64,000 nt of DNA. Origin: Methylotenera sp. (lineage in GTDB: Bacteria; Pseudomonadota; Gammaproteobacteria; Burkholderiales; Methylophilaceae). A model generated the notes under the pieces. The model saw only the letters and a list, made by a program, of their open reading frames with translations, had not been told where the DNA came from and ran no database searches. This document shows, one piece after another, positions 29,473 through 39,768 of this stretch. The DNA lies in NCBI RefSeq assembly GCF_029945705.1, contig NZ_JAQSDC010000057.1:1-64000 (forward strand). Reading direction: 5' to 3'. How positions within the stretch are numbered: the stretch's first letter is position 1; each line of letters opens with the position of its first letter. Both the position numbers and the translations under genes were made by a program.

Positions 29473-30003
29473 ATGAAAAAAACTCTACTTTCAGTTCTAC
29501 TATTTGGAGCATCACATATGGCTAATGCTGCTTGTTTAGATCTTTATAATCATCAGTTTACAACTTTGCAAGGCGAAAAAATCAACCTGTGTGATTATCA
29601 AGATAAGCCTATTTTAGTGGTGAATACGGCGAGTAAATGTGGCTTCACACCGCAGTTTGAATCGCTTGAGGGCTTGTATAGCCAATATAAAAGCAAGGGC
29701 TTGTTGGTGATTGGGTTTCCATCTAATGACTTTAGACAAGAGCCAGGTAACGATAAGCAAATCGGTGATTTCTGTAAATTAACTTATGCGGTTAAATTTC
29801 CGATGATGACTAAAAGCTCGGTCACTGGTGTAAATGCCAATCCGTTTTATAAACAGTTAATTGCCAAAACAGGCCAAGAACCTCAATGGAACTTTTATAA
29901 GTATGTGATTCTGCCAGGTGGTAAAAATGTGTACGCTTACAGCAGTGAAGTGACGCCAGAGTCTGCGGAGATTTTAGGTAAGATAAAACCAAGTTTGAAA
30001 TAG
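29473..30003 (+). CDS. Periplasmic glutathione peroxidase-like protein
   Basis: A 176-residue thiol peroxidase. A signal peptide (cleavage after ANA near 19) predicts export. The active site is NTASKCGFTPQFESLE, with Cys replacing selenocysteine, and the WNFYKYVI motif supplies the Trp-Asn of the catalytic tetrad (Gln in the FESLEGLY region). It would reduce lipid or hydrogen peroxides, probably with thioredoxin-like donors, since glutathione is scarce in the periplasm. Its transcript ends at a strong hairpin. Confidence 0.88.
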   Translation: MKKTLLSVLLFGASHMANAACLDLYNHQFTTLQGEKINLCDYQDKPILVVNTASKCGFTPQFESLEGLYSQYKSKGLLVIGFPSNDFRQEPGNDKQIGDFCKLTYAVKFPMMTKSSVTGVNANPFYKQLIAKTGQEPQWNFYKYVILPGGKNVYAYSSEVTPESAEILGKIKPSLK

Positions 30004-30015
30004 CTACAAGTTTGA

Positions 30016-30060
30016 ACGACCAATAAAAAAGGCGCATATAGCGCCTTTTTTATTGGTCGT
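30016..30060. terminator. Bidirectional rho-independent terminator
   Basis: A long perfect hairpin: ACGACCAATAAAAAAGGCGC, loop ATATA-like centre, and its complement, with A-runs on one side and T-runs on the other. It serves the glutathione peroxidase gene on the plus strand and ppsR on the minus strand. Confidence 0.92.
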
Positions 30061-30073
30061 TTATTAAGTTCTT

Positions 30074-30880
30074 TTAAACGTGTTTACGGGTTTTTTCCAT
30101 AATGATAGCGGAGAGCTCTTCAACTGAACGACTGGTTGAATCTGCCCAGGTGATACCGGCATCACGCATCAAATTTTCTGCGGTCGTAATCTCTTTGCGA
30201 CAGTTATCAAGTGACGCATAAAAGCTACCAGATCTGCGCTCATTTCGTACCGCATGCAGGCGTTCCGGCTTAATGGTGAGGCCGAATATCTTATCTAAAT
30301 GCTTATGCAGCACGGCAGGCAAAGACCCTCGTTCAAAATCTTCTGGAATCAATGGGTAATTGGCAGCTTTGATGCCAAACTGCATCGCAAGATAAACGCT
30401 GGTAGGGGTCTTGCCGCAACGTGACACGCCAATCAGAATAACTTGCGCCTCTTCTAAACCAGAGTTAGTCATGCCATCATCGTGATTCAGTGTGAAGTTA
30501 ACAGCTTCCATGCGGTCATTATATTTGGTCCCCATCACACTATGCGCAATACCTGCGCCGGTGAGCGGTTGCTGATCTAACTCTAAACCTAGTGGGTCGA
30601 TAAACGTGTTAAATAAGTCAATAAAATAAGCATTAGATTGCTTTAAGGCATTACGTAACTCAATGTTACCTAAAGACATAATTACTACAGGGCGGCCACC
30701 ATCTACTTCAGCTGCCTTGAGAATGTCCTCTTGCGCGTGTTTGATTTTATCTAAGGTGTCAGAGAAAGGTAGGCGCACTTGAGTAAAGTTGGTGCCTGGA
30801 AAATGCTCCAATAATTTACCCAAGGCGCCCGCTGTAATGCCAGTACCATCTGAAATGAAAAATACAGTGCGTTTTAGCAT
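30074..30880 (-). CDS. ppsR: PEP synthase regulatory kinase/pyrophosphorylase
   Basis: A 268-residue DUF299 protein that inactivates PEP synthase by ADP-dependent threonine phosphorylation and reactivates it by phosphorolysis. Landmarks: VFFISDGTGITAGALG at the N terminus, the P-loop GVSRCGKTPTSVYLA near 150, and NERRSGSFYAS. The gene lies 27 bases downstream of ppsA, its target, on the same strand, so enzyme and switch are coexpressed. Confidence 0.95.
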   Translation of the reverse strand: MLKRTVFFISDGTGITAGALGKLLEHFPGTNFTQVRLPFSDTLDKIKHAQEDILKAAEVDGGRPVVIMSLGNIELRNALKQSNAYFIDLFNTFIDPLGLELDQQPLTGAGIAHSVMGTKYNDRMEAVNFTLNHDDGMTNSGLEEAQVILIGVSRCGKTPTSVYLAMQFGIKAANYPLIPEDFERGSLPAVLHKHLDKIFGLTIKPERLHAVRNERRSGSFYASLDNCRKEITTAENLMRDAGITWADSTSRSVEELSAIIMEKTRKHV

Positions 30881-30907
30881 TACAGCAACCTTATTTATTT
30901 TAGCCTG

Positions 30908-33280
30908 TTATTTCTTTGCTAGTCTTTGCCAAGTACTGACCACAGTGTCTGGGTTAAGTGACATTGATTGTATGCCTTCAGCCACTAACCACTCAGCAAA
31001 GTCAGGGTGGTCGGATGGGCCTTGACCGCAAATACCTACATATTTACCTAAGCGATTGCAGGTGTGAATCGCCATTTTAATTAATTCTTTTACAGCGTCG
31101 TTACGCTCGTCGAAGCCGTCAGCCAAAATGCCTGAGTCACGGTCCATACCTAATGTAAGTTGAGTAAGATCGTTAGAGCCGATTGAGAAGCCATCAAAGT
31201 AATGCAGGAACTGCTCAGCTAATATTGCATTTGATGGGATTTCGCACATCATAATTAAGCGCAAGCCATTTTGACCGCGTTTAAGACCATTAGCCTCCAT
31301 GATTTCAGTGACTGCTTTAGCTTCATCAAGTGTGCGCACAAATGGAATCATCAACTCTACGTTGGTTAAACCCATTTCATCGCGTACTTTTTTCATGGCT
31401 GTACATTCCATAGCAAAGCACTCTTTAAAGTCTTCTGCCATGTAACGCGCTGCGCCACGGAAGCCAATCATTGGGTTTTCTTCATCTGGCTCGTAAATCT
31501 CACCGCCTACTAGCTTTTTGTACTCGTTTGATTTGAAATCAGACGTACGCACAATCACTGGTTTTGGATAGAATGCCGCAGCAATAGTAGCCACACCTTC
31601 AGCTACTTTATCAATGTAGAATTGCTTAGGTGAAGCGTAGCCACGTGCACGGTTTTTAATTGTTTTCTGTATCGCTTGAGGCATCGCATCAACGTTTAGA
31701 ATGGCTTTCGGGTGAATGCCAACCATATTGTTAATCACGAACTCTAAACGCGCTAAACCTACACCATCATTAGGCGTTTTTGCAAAACCAAACGCCATGT
31801 CTGGGTTGCCAACGTTCATCATAATTTTGCAAGGTGCTGGTGGAAGTGTTGCGGTCGCTTGAGTACTCACTTCAAACTCAATCGCACCGTGGTAAACAAA
31901 GCCAGACTCACCTTCAGCACAAGAAACCGTAACGATTTCGCCTTCACGTAATACATCCGTCGCGTTAACAGAACCAACAATCGCAGGAATACCAAGTTCG
32001 CGAGCGATAATTGCTGCATGGCAAGTACGACCACCACGATTGGTGACCAGTGCACTAGCACGCTTCATCACAGGTTCCCAGTTCGGGTCTGTCATGTCAG
32101 CAACTAGTACATCACCAGGCTGCACTAAGTGCATATCCGCTGGATCTAATACAATACGCACTGGGCCAACACCAACTTTTTGCGTCACAGCACGACCTAC
32201 GACTAAAGGTTTTTCGCTGTGTTTTTTTAATTTGAAAGTTTCAGTCACATTGTTTAATGACTCTTGTGATTTCACAGTTTCTGGGCGTGCTTGCAAGATG
32301 TATAGCTTGTTATCAACACCATTTTTACCCCACTCAATATCCATTGGGCAACCATAATGCGCTTCAATTGTCATGGCGTATCGTGCTAATTCAAGTACAT
32401 CTTCATTTGATAATGAATAACGGTCGCTGTCAGCAGAGTCCACTTCAATTGTGTGTGTGCTTTTACCTGCGCGAGTTGCATCAGAAAATACCATTTTGAT
32501 GAGTTTAGAACCCATCGTGCGGCGCACAATAGATGGTTTTCCTAGTGCAAGAGTTGGTTTGTGAACGTAGAACTCATCAGGGTTTACCGCACCTTGAACA
32601 ACTGTTTCGCCCAAACCGTATGATGAAGTAATAAACACCACATCTTTAAAACCAGATTCTGTATCAATCGTGAACATCACACCTGCACAACCAATATCAC
32701 TGCGTACCATTTGTTGAACGCCAGCAGACAATGCCACATCCGCATGAACAAAGCCTTTATGAACACGGTATGAAATTGCGCGGTCGTTGTATAAAGAAGC
32801 AAATACTTCTTTAATCGCGTGCAGAATATTATCTAAACCTTGAATGTTTAAAAATGACTCTTGCTGACCTGCAAATGAAGCGTCTGGTAAATCTTCAGCA
32901 GTGGCAGATGAACGCACGGCGAAAGTAGCGCCATTGCCAGACTTTGCTGTAAGCAACTCATAATTTTCTGCAATGGCTTTATCTAGTGCGGCTGGAAATG
33001 GCGCCGCCATAATCCAATCACGCACTTGTTTGCCGCAAATGGCAAGGGCTTGCGTGTCATCCACATTTAAAGCATCAAGAGCTGCATTGATTTTAACGTC
33101 TAAACCATTTTGCGCTAAAAACTCACGATACGCGTCTGCGGTAGTTGCAAAGCCGGTTGGAACGCGCACGCCTTTTGCTGATAGCTGCGAAATCATCTCA
33201 CCTAGTGAAGCGTTTTTACCGCCAACTGAAGGTACGTCTATATTTCTGAGGTTTTCAAATGGAATAACGTGGACTGACAT
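30908..33280 (-). CDS. ppsA: Phosphoenolpyruvate synthase
   Basis: A 790-residue enzyme converting pyruvate and ATP to PEP, AMP and phosphate. It has the N-terminal ATP-grasp domain ([20 protein letters not shown]), the swivelling phosphohistidine domain with catalytic His in [18 protein letters not shown], and the PEP/pyruvate TIM barrel ending in the Cys motif [15 protein letters not shown]. The threonine next to the catalytic His is the PpsR target. AAGGAAC lies just before the ATG. In a C1 user it feeds gluconeogenesis from pyruvate formed by formaldehyde assimilation. Confidence 0.97.
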   Translation of the reverse strand: MSVHVIPFENLRNIDVPSVGGKNASLGEMISQLSAKGVRVPTGFATTADAYREFLAQNGLDVKINAALDALNVDDTQALAICGKQVRDWIMAAPFPAALDKAIAENYELLTAKSGNGATFAVRSSATAEDLPDASFAGQQESFLNIQGLDNILHAIKEVFASLYNDRAISYRVHKGFVHADVALSAGVQQMVRSDIGCAGVMFTIDTESGFKDVVFITSSYGLGETVVQGAVNPDEFYVHKPTLALGKPSIVRRTMGSKLIKMVFSDATRAGKSTHTIEVDSADSDRYSLSNEDVLELARYAMTIEAHYGCPMDIEWGKNGVDNKLYILQARPETVKSQESLNNVTETFKLKKHSEKPLVVGRAVTQKVGVGPVRIVLDPADMHLVQPGDVLVADMTDPNWEPVMKRASALVTNRGGRTCHAAIIARELGIPAIVGSVNATDVLREGEIVTVSCAEGESGFVYHGAIEFEVSTQATATLPPAPCKIMMNVGNPDMAFGFAKTPNDGVGLARLEFVINNMVGIHPKAILNVDAMPQAIQKTIKNRARGYASPKQFYIDKVAEGVATIAAAFYPKPVIVRTSDFKSNEYKKLVGGEIYEPDEENPMIGFRGAARYMAEDFKECFAMECTAMKKVRDEMGLTNVELMIPFVRTLDEAKAVTEIMEANGLKRGQNGLRLIMMCEIPSNAILAEQFLHYFDGFSIGSNDLTQLTLGMDRDSGILADGFDERNDAVKELIKMAIHTCNRLGKYVGICGQGPSDHPDFAEWLVAEGIQSMSLNPDTVVSTWQRLAKK

Positions 33281-33520
33281 GATAGTTCCTTAGATGTTCG
33301 AACGGGAAGGTTAAGTTTGATTTATTATTTAAGTGTCATTTTGCCTAAATAACGAAGCTCTGTCACCTGAAAATAAGCGGTTGGGGCTAAAAAGTTTCAT
33401 AGGTGTCCGCCTTTAAACACCAAAATGCATGACTGTCAGCTAGAATGCATAGGTATTAATGGTGCATAAAGCGTACACTAAAATCTAAACGAACAAAAAT
33501 AATGAACTGATGAAAAAGTT

Positions 33521-34513
33521 ATGTCCCTAGTCAATTTTACTGAAATTACTGTTAAGAGCACGGCTCGATTACACATGGGGTTTTTTGACTTGCATGGTGG
33601 ATTAGGGCGAAAATTTGGCGGTATTGGTCTTAGCTTATCTTCCCCCAGTCAAGTTCTAACAGCTAGACTATCTGATACTTTACAAGTCTCTGGTAAGTCG
33701 TCCTCGCGTGCATTAGCCATTGCCCAGCAACTCCTTGAATTTTTTAATATAACACGCGCGGTTGAAATTGAGATTGCTCAAATTATTCCAGAGCATGCGG
33801 GCTTAGGATCTGGTACACAGTTAGCCTTAGCGATTGGTACGGCGATTAATTTACTCCATGAGCTTAATTTAACGACCGCTCAAATTGCCCAGCTAACAGG
33901 TCGAGGTGGCAGGTCTGGTATTGGTATTGCAGCTTTTGATTATGGTGGGTTGTTAGTTGATGGTGGACGAAGCGCCGAAATTGCAGGTTCAACAAAAGCT
34001 GATTTAAAGATACCACCTTTATTAGCTCGTTATAGCTTCCCTGAAGATTGGCGTGTTTTGTTGATATTAGATGAAAGTCAGTCTGGTATCCATGGTGAAG
34101 AGGAGCGAATAGCTTTTAAACACTTGCCTATGTTTCCTGAAAATCTAGCTGCACATTTATGCAGACATGTTTTAATGCAAGCAATGCCCGCCATGGTAGA
34201 GCGTGACTTAACCGCTTTTGGTGTGGCTATTCAGGCTTTACAATCTCACGTTGGAGATTATTTCGCCCCAGCACAGGGTGGGCGCTATGCAAGTCCTAAC
34301 GTGGCTGAAGTATTAAAACATTTAGAGTATTTGGGTATCGCCTGTTTTGGGCAAAGCTCTTGGGGGCCAACTGGGTTTGCAGTATTTGAAAATGATATTC
34401 AGGCTGAAGCGTGTTTACAGGAACTTAAATTAACTTTTAAAAATAACTCGCTAAAATGGATGATATGTAGTGGGCGTAATGATGGTGCGGAAGTCACAAC
34501 AAACAATATTTAA
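33521..34513 (+). CDS. mptG: Beta-ribofuranosylaminobenzene 5'-phosphate synthase
   Basis: A 330-residue GHMP-superfamily enzyme (orf4 of methylotroph H4MPT clusters). It condenses p-aminobenzoate with phosphoribosyl diphosphate, with loss of CO2 and diphosphate, the first committed step to the arylamine part of H4MPT. The N-terminal STARLHMGFFDLHGGLGRKF and the GHMP phosphate loop PEHAGLGSGTQLA (near residue 90) mark the family. It leads the cluster mptG-mtdB-orfY-mch-orf5-orf7. The start ATG at 33521 has only a weak ribosome-binding site. Confidence 0.92.
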   Translation: MSLVNFTEITVKSTARLHMGFFDLHGGLGRKFGGIGLSLSSPSQVLTARLSDTLQVSGKSSSRALAIAQQLLEFFNITRAVEIEIAQIIPEHAGLGSGTQLALAIGTAINLLHELNLTTAQIAQLTGRGGRSGIGIAAFDYGGLLVDGGRSAEIAGSTKADLKIPPLLARYSFPEDWRVLLILDESQSGIHGEEERIAFKHLPMFPENLAAHLCRHVLMQAMPAMVERDLTAFGVAIQALQSHVGDYFAPAQGGRYASPNVAEVLKHLEYLGIACFGQSSWGPTGFAVFENDIQAEACLQELKLTFKNNSLKWMICSGRNDGAEVTTNNI

Positions 34514-34727
34514 AGTGATTAGTAATTAAAAATGTAGCATTGAATTGATAGATAAAAACCTGTTTAATTGTTAAATTAACTATGTGCGGCTAGGGGATAA
34601 TTAATGTTGAATGATATTGAAAGCAACACCCAACTTTTCGACATTTTTTGTTGAAATTATTAAAATAGCCTATGTGAATTAGTTTGATAGCGGAAACCAA
34701 TCACTTAAAATAATTGAGGAAATTAAT

Positions 34728-35648
34728 ATGGAAAAATCCAGCATTTTACATCTAATAACTGCAGCAAAAAATGCTAGCCCATTTGACACTAATATGGCAT
34801 TTGACTCGGGCTTTGATAAAATCATGTCATATACGAATGTCACTTTATCCGAAGTTAAAGGCTTGACACAAGATGCTATTTTTTCACGGGGTCTGTCAGG
34901 CGTTAAGCGAGAGGCGCTGTTTATTGGCGGACGTGATGTCGACCTTGCCATGCAGATGTTAGATGCAAGTAAAAAGGCGATGCTTCCTCCATTTGCCTGC
35001 TCTGTATTAGCTGATCCATCTGGCGCTTTTACTACAGCAGGTGCGATGATAGCCAAAGTGGAGTTCCATCTTAAAAAGAATTTTGGGGAAGATTTAAACG
35101 GAAAAACCGTTAGTGTTTTTGGTTCAACAGGGCCAGTTGGTGGCTGCGTTTCAATTATTGCGGCTTTACAGGGGGCTAATGTGCGAATGGTTGCACACCA
35201 ATCCGTAGCCGATGTTGAGCCAAAAGCAAGTGCTTGGAATGCCCAATATAATGTCAATATGCAAGTGGTTGATGGCTCTACAGTTGAGCTTAAAAATAGC
35301 ATTCTAGAAACGACTGATATTGTTATTTGTGCAGCAGCGGCTGGTATTCAAGTGATTAATGCTGACAACTTATCTCATGCTAAACAGTTAAAAATAGTTG
35401 CCGACGTAAATGCAGTTCCACCTGCGGGTGTGCAAGGCGTTGGTGCTGGAGACGACGGCGTATTGATTGAGGGTACGCAGGCTTATGGCATTGGCGCAAT
35501 GGCAGTTGGACAGCTAAAGTATGTGACACAGCATAAATTGCTGAAACAAATGTTGACTGCAGATGAGCCTTTTGAAAAACCCAAATACCTTGAGTTTATG
35601 GCGGCATTTAAATTGGCTAGAGATATATTAAAAGCACAATCCTTATAA
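34728..35648 (+). CDS. mtdB: NAD(P)-dependent methylene-H4MPT dehydrogenase
   Basis: A 306-residue dehydrogenase oxidising methylene-H4MPT to methenyl-H4MPT in formaldehyde oxidation. N-terminal FDTNMAFDSGFD and GGRDVDLAMQMLD segments match MtdB; the Rossmann motif VFGSTGPVGGCV (near 130) binds NAD(P). MtdC-type specificity for other cofactors cannot be excluded from sequence. GAGGAAATTAAT precedes the ATG. A 213-base gap to mptG may hold a promoter, and mch, two genes on, catalyses the next step. Confidence 0.93.
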   Translation: MEKSSILHLITAAKNASPFDTNMAFDSGFDKIMSYTNVTLSEVKGLTQDAIFSRGLSGVKREALFIGGRDVDLAMQMLDASKKAMLPPFACSVLADPSGAFTTAGAMIAKVEFHLKKNFGEDLNGKTVSVFGSTGPVGGCVSIIAALQGANVRMVAHQSVADVEPKASAWNAQYNVNMQVVDGSTVELKNSILETTDIVICAAAAGIQVINADNLSHAKQLKIVADVNAVPPAGVQGVGAGDDGVLIEGTQAYGIGAMAVGQLKYVTQHKLLKQMLTADEPFEKPKYLEFMAAFKLARDILKAQSL

Positions 35649-35653
35649 TCGCT

Positions 35654-36835
35654 ATGTCTGCGCGGCCTTTTGTGGCCGCGGCGGCAAAAGCAGGCTACCT
35701 TGTTGATGCTATTGACGCATTTGCTGACGCGCAGACTGTGGCGCTGGCAAAAATGACAATGGTGGTTACCTGCGATAATAATGGTTTCAACGAGGAGTCT
35801 CTGTTAGGGCTGATTGGTACGCTAGAGGCTAGTCAGTATCTTGGTTTCGTTTACGGTAGCGGTTTTGAAGCGCAACCAATGTTGTTGCAGAAAATTGCAG
35901 ATATTATTCCTTTGATTGGTAATGCGGCGGCTCAGGTATTAGCCATTAAAACCGCGTCTAGTTTTTTTTCGACGTTAAGCCTGCACAACATTCCCCATCC
36001 TACTAGCTGTGAAAGGCTGCCCCAGCCTGATAGCAGAGTTGAGCGCTATTTGCAAAAATTTACAGGTGGTAGTGGTGGCACGCATATTAAGGTGGCTAAT
36101 GATGGTGAAACTTTAGGTTTCAATCATTACTTTCAGCAATATATGATTGGCCGTTCAATCTCTTTGCTTTTTCTTGCAAACAGCCTTGAAATTAAGAGGG
36201 TGGGTTTTAATGAGTTACGGCTTAATCCCACGTCCAACTTACCATTTCGTTATGGTGGAGCTGTGAGTAATATTGAATTGTCTTTTGAAGTGAAGCAGCA
36301 AATGATTCATGCGGCTAAAACCTTGACCAGGCAATTCGGTTTGCTCGGTTTAAATAGTCTCGACGCGATAGTCAAAGATGAAATTGTTTATGTCTTGGAA
36401 GTAAACCCTAGGTTAAGTGCAACAGTTGACTTGTATTCGGACGATTTATATCAAGACATTAATGCAAAAAGCATTGCTTACTCCAATATAATGCATTTGC
36501 ATATTCTAGCGTGTCTTAAGGGTGCAGAGTTTCAAATGACAAATGTCGAGGAGTTTTCACTGCTAGCCAACTCAAAAGTGGTGAAGCAATCTACAGCGCA
36601 TGCTGTTATTTACGCGTTAGAAGATACTCCGTTGCTTGCTTCATTTAAATGGCCAAACTGGGCGGTTGATACCCCTTATTTCGATGAGATAAATAATGTC
36701 CATCCAGATAAACTAATGGTTGTGTTGGCAAACGAGCCAATTTGCACTGTGCTGGCACATGCAGAAGATGCTAACCGCGCGAAAGTAATAGTGGATGCAA
36801 GGGTTGAGTCCATTCAACAGATATTAAAGTCGTAA
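35654..36835 (+). CDS. orfY: ATP-grasp protein OrfY of the H4MPT cluster
   Basis: A 393-residue ATP-grasp ligase-like protein. The N terminus (MSARPFVAAAAKAGYLVDAI) is a Rossmann-like pre-ATP-grasp domain. The core has KFTGGSGGTHIKVA (phosphate-binding glycine loop), an AFE-like QYMIGRSISLLF, and the metal-binding EVNPRLSAT. Its place between mtdB and mch is that of orfY in methylotrophic proteobacteria, where it is needed for C1 growth but its reaction is not settled; a carboxylate-amine ligation in H4MPT or methylofuran synthesis is a reasonable inference. It starts five bases after mtdB. Confidence 0.82.
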   Translation: MSARPFVAAAAKAGYLVDAIDAFADAQTVALAKMTMVVTCDNNGFNEESLLGLIGTLEASQYLGFVYGSGFEAQPMLLQKIADIIPLIGNAAAQVLAIKTASSFFSTLSLHNIPHPTSCERLPQPDSRVERYLQKFTGGSGGTHIKVANDGETLGFNHYFQQYMIGRSISLLFLANSLEIKRVGFNELRLNPTSNLPFRYGGAVSNIELSFEVKQQMIHAAKTLTRQFGLLGLNSLDAIVKDEIVYVLEVNPRLSATVDLYSDDLYQDINAKSIAYSNIMHLHILACLKGAEFQMTNVEEFSLLANSKVVKQSTAHAVIYALEDTPLLASFKWPNWAVDTPYFDEINNVHPDKLMVVLANEPICTVLAHAEDANRAKVIVDARVESIQQILKS

Positions 36836-36854
36836 GTTAAAAAAAGGATAAGTT

Positions 36855-37829
36855 ATGCAAAACTCTGACGCATTGCCAAAGCATTTAAGTGTTAATCAAT
36901 TAAGTTTGCCTTTGCTAGAAAATTTAATTCATCATGCTGATGTTTTAAAGCTTGGAGTTTCTAAACATGCCTCTGGATGTACGATTGTCGATGCGGGGAT
37001 TCAACATGCAGGTTGTGCAGAAGCAGGCCGCTTGATTGCTGAAATTTGTATGGGCGGTTTAGGTGAAGTCAGTTTGCAAGCAGACAGTCGTTTTGTGGGT
37101 TTCACTGAGGCGATTGCGGTCACATCAAACCAGCCAGTATTAGCCTGTTTGGCAAGTCAATATGCAGGTTGGGCATTAAGCCATGAAAAATTCTTCTCAT
37201 TAGGTTCTGGCCCGGCAAGAGCATTAGCTCAGCGTGAAGATTTATTTAAAGAGCTAGCCTATAAAGATGCTGCTGATAGCACTTGCATTGTCTTGGAAAC
37301 TGACAAAATTCCGCCTATGGAAGTCATAGAGAAAATTGTTCGTGACACGCAAGTTTCAGCTGAAGGCCTGACGATTATTCTCACGCCAACCACCAGTATT
37401 GCTGGCGTTGTGCAAATCGTTGGTCGTGTTTTAGAGGTTGCACTTCACAAAGCGCACACCATTCATTTTCCTTTAGAAAATATTGTCAGCGGTTCAGGTG
37501 TGGCGGTGTTGCCGCCAGTATCTAAAGATTTTATGACTGCGATGGGCCGCACTAATGATGCGATTTTATTTGGTGGTGAAGTAAGCTTGCAGGTGCGTTG
37601 TGATGATGCTGCGGCAGCAGAGCTTGCCTTAAATTTACCTAGTAGCTCTTCCAAAGATTATGGCAAAACTTTCGCGCAAGTCTTTAAATTTTACAATATG
37701 GATTTTTATAAGATTGATGCCATGTTATTTAGCCCCGCTAAAGTGACTGTCACGAATCTACAAACAGGCAAAGTTTTTGAGGGTGGTCAATTAAACGCAG
37801 ACTTAATTGCGCTATCATTCGGAGATTAG
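36855..37829 (+). CDS. mch: Methenyl-H4MPT cyclohydrolase
   Basis: A 324-residue enzyme hydrolysing methenyl-H4MPT to formyl-H4MPT, the step after MtdB in the H4MPT-linked formaldehyde oxidation pathway. Family landmarks are DAGIQHAGCAEAGRLIAEICMGG cut into its parts near 40-60, SGPARALA, and SGSGVAVLPPV with the phosphate-binding region. AAAAAGGATAAGTT precedes the ATG. It sits 19 bases after orfY and 20 before orf5. Confidence 0.96.
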   Translation: MQNSDALPKHLSVNQLSLPLLENLIHHADVLKLGVSKHASGCTIVDAGIQHAGCAEAGRLIAEICMGGLGEVSLQADSRFVGFTEAIAVTSNQPVLACLASQYAGWALSHEKFFSLGSGPARALAQREDLFKELAYKDAADSTCIVLETDKIPPMEVIEKIVRDTQVSAEGLTIILTPTTSIAGVVQIVGRVLEVALHKAHTIHFPLENIVSGSGVAVLPPVSKDFMTAMGRTNDAILFGGEVSLQVRCDDAAAAELALNLPSSSSKDYGKTFAQVFKFYNMDFYKIDAMLFSPAKVTVTNLQTGKVFEGGQLNADLIALSFGD

Positions 37830-37849
37830 TCTTTATGTAGTGAGTTGTT

Positions 37850-38740
37850 TTGAAAATTCCAATCTTTACTGATGACCCAGGCTGGCATGGTGCGCGTTTA
37901 AAAGAAGCTTTTGCCAAGCATGATATAGAAGCAGTTTATGTATCCTTACAAGACTGCGTCATCGATTTAAATGGCGCCCAGCCTAGCATCCAAATCCCCA
38001 ATTTCGATACGCTACCCCCCGCGGTTTTTGTCCGCGGTGTTTCTGGTGGCACCATGCAGCAAGTAATTACGCGTTTAAACGTTTTACACATGTTGTCTAT
38101 GCTCAAAGTTAGCATCTATAACGATGTAAAAGCCATAGAACGCACCGTAGATAAAGCGATGACGAGCTTCTTATTGCAAAGAAATGGCGTGGCTACACCC
38201 GCAACTTGGGTGAGCGAGTCCAAAGTGCAAGTTGAAAGTTTTCGTCAAATCGCTAAACAAAATAATCAAGTTCTGGTATTAAAACCCTTGTTTGGTTCAC
38301 AAGGCTTAGGCGTTCGTCAGTTATTAGCCGATGAAACCTTACCTGTGCCCATGCAGCAGTTCGTAGATGGTGTTTATTATTTTCAGCAGTTTATTGAAAC
38401 TGGCGATGCGCCGCATGATTACCGCGTCTTTGTCATCCATGGAAAAGTAGTTGCCGCTATGAAGCGTGTAGGCAGTACTTGGGTAAATAACGTTGCTGCA
38501 GGTGGTCGCTGCGAAGGGGTTGAGCTGGATGAAAATCATGAGATGACTGCACTCGCTATACAAGCCTCTTTAGCGCTCGATATTGATTATTGTGGGGTTG
38601 ATATCATTCAGTCAATCTCAGGGGAATATTATGTCTTGGAAGTCAATAGCGTGCCCGCATGGAAGGGTTTGCAGAGCGTTTCCAATGTTGATATTGCGCA
38701 ATTATTAGTAGATGATTTTTTGTGTAAATTAAAGGTTTAA
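37850..38740 (+). CDS. orf5: RimK-like ATP-grasp protein Orf5 of the H4MPT cluster
   Basis: A 296-residue ATP-grasp ligase. The N-terminal IFTDDPGWHGARLKEAF resembles MptN/RimK enzymes that add glutamate to H4MPT side chains. The ATP-grasp part has VLKPLFGSQGLGV (glycine loop), QQFIETGDAPHDYRVFVI and the metal site YYVLEVNSVPAWKGLQ. Orf5 of methylotrophs is essential for C1 metabolism; glutamyl ligation is inferred from the family. The start codon appears to be TTG at 37850, since homologues begin MKIPIFTDDP. Confidence 0.85.
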   Translation: MKIPIFTDDPGWHGARLKEAFAKHDIEAVYVSLQDCVIDLNGAQPSIQIPNFDTLPPAVFVRGVSGGTMQQVITRLNVLHMLSMLKVSIYNDVKAIERTVDKAMTSFLLQRNGVATPATWVSESKVQVESFRQIAKQNNQVLVLKPLFGSQGLGVRQLLADETLPVPMQQFVDGVYYFQQFIETGDAPHDYRVFVIHGKVVAAMKRVGSTWVNNVAAGGRCEGVELDENHEMTALAIQASLALDIDYCGVDIIQSISGEYYVLEVNSVPAWKGLQSVSNVDIAQLLVDDFLCKLKV

Positions 38741-38755
38741 CGTTAAAGTTTAATA

Positions 38756-39616
38756 ATGATGACTTCAGCAAAATTAGCACAAGCCTATCGAAGCGCTTGT
38801 ATGGCTGAGCTTGAAGCATTAAAGCCAGGAAACGTACACGTTTTTGCCGATGGTCACGGCATGACGATACATGACTTTATCAAGAGTGCGGACGCCTCAG
38901 CGACGGTGATAGCTCAAGAAAATTTAAGTGTAGGTGAGCGGATATTTCAGTCAATAAAAGCCACGCAAATGGCCGTAGGGATGAATACCAATTTAGGCAT
39001 CATTTTACTTTGTGCACCATTGATTCATGCGGCTTTACACGCCGATCAGACCATAAATGGCAAAAGCCAAAGTTTGCAGCAGCGTTTGGACTCTACTTTA
39101 AATCAGTTGTCTGTTGAGGATGCAACTTTAGCTGGGCAAGCGATTGTGTTGGCAAATCCAGCTGGTCTAGGCAAATCTGGTGTGAACGATGTTCATGAAA
39201 CCTCAAGTGTGAGCTTGCTGGAGATGATGGCTTCAGCACAATATAAAGATCGCATCGCATGGCAATATGCAAACGCTTTTGCAGATGTATTTGAGTTTGG
39301 TTTGCCACACTACAACAAGGCGATGCAAAAGTGGAATAATCAAGCTTGGGCCACCACAGCCTTGTATCTAGGCTTTCTAGCAAAGCAATTAGATAGTCAT
39401 GTCATCCGTAAATACGGTGAAGCGTTAGCCAATGAAGTCATGCAAGAGGCTGTCGATATGCAATCTCTATATTGGGCAACGGAAAATCCAAAGTTAGTAC
39501 AAAAACACTTATTGGCATGGGATGCCTCTTTAAAGGCTAGGAACATCAATCCTGGCACTACTGCAGATTTGACTGTTACTTGTTTAATGGTGAGTAATTT
39601 TGAGGAATTTGTTTAG
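38756..39616 (+). CDS. orf7: CitG-like protein Orf7 of the H4MPT cluster
   Basis: A 286-residue protein of the triphosphoribosyl-dephospho-CoA synthase (CitG/MdcB) family: N-terminal ACMAELEALKPGNVHVF, then SADASATVI and a MAVGMNTNLGIILLCAPL block. True CitG makes a citrate-lyase cofactor; no citrate or malonate genes are here, and the position after orf5 is that of orf7 in methylotroph H4MPT clusters, where it is thought to take part in cofactor synthesis with ATP or phosphoribosyl chemistry. ATG ATG at 38756-38761 offers two starts. Last gene of cluster 1. Confidence 0.85.
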   Translation: MMTSAKLAQAYRSACMAELEALKPGNVHVFADGHGMTIHDFIKSADASATVIAQENLSVGERIFQSIKATQMAVGMNTNLGIILLCAPLIHAALHADQTINGKSQSLQQRLDSTLNQLSVEDATLAGQAIVLANPAGLGKSGVNDVHETSSVSLLEMMASAQYKDRIAWQYANAFADVFEFGLPHYNKAMQKWNNQAWATTALYLGFLAKQLDSHVIRKYGEALANEVMQEAVDMQSLYWATENPKLVQKHLLAWDASLKARNINPGTTADLTVTCLMVSNFEEFV

Positions 39617-39768
39617 GAAATCTGAGTAGTTGTTGGGTTTTGTAGCTCAAAGGGGTATATTGTGAAGAGTGTAAATTAATGATAATTTATAAGAATAATA
39701 TTAAATATCAAACATTTGGATGTATTTTGGTATTTAAAACCAGACAATAAAAATGAGAGTAAAGAATA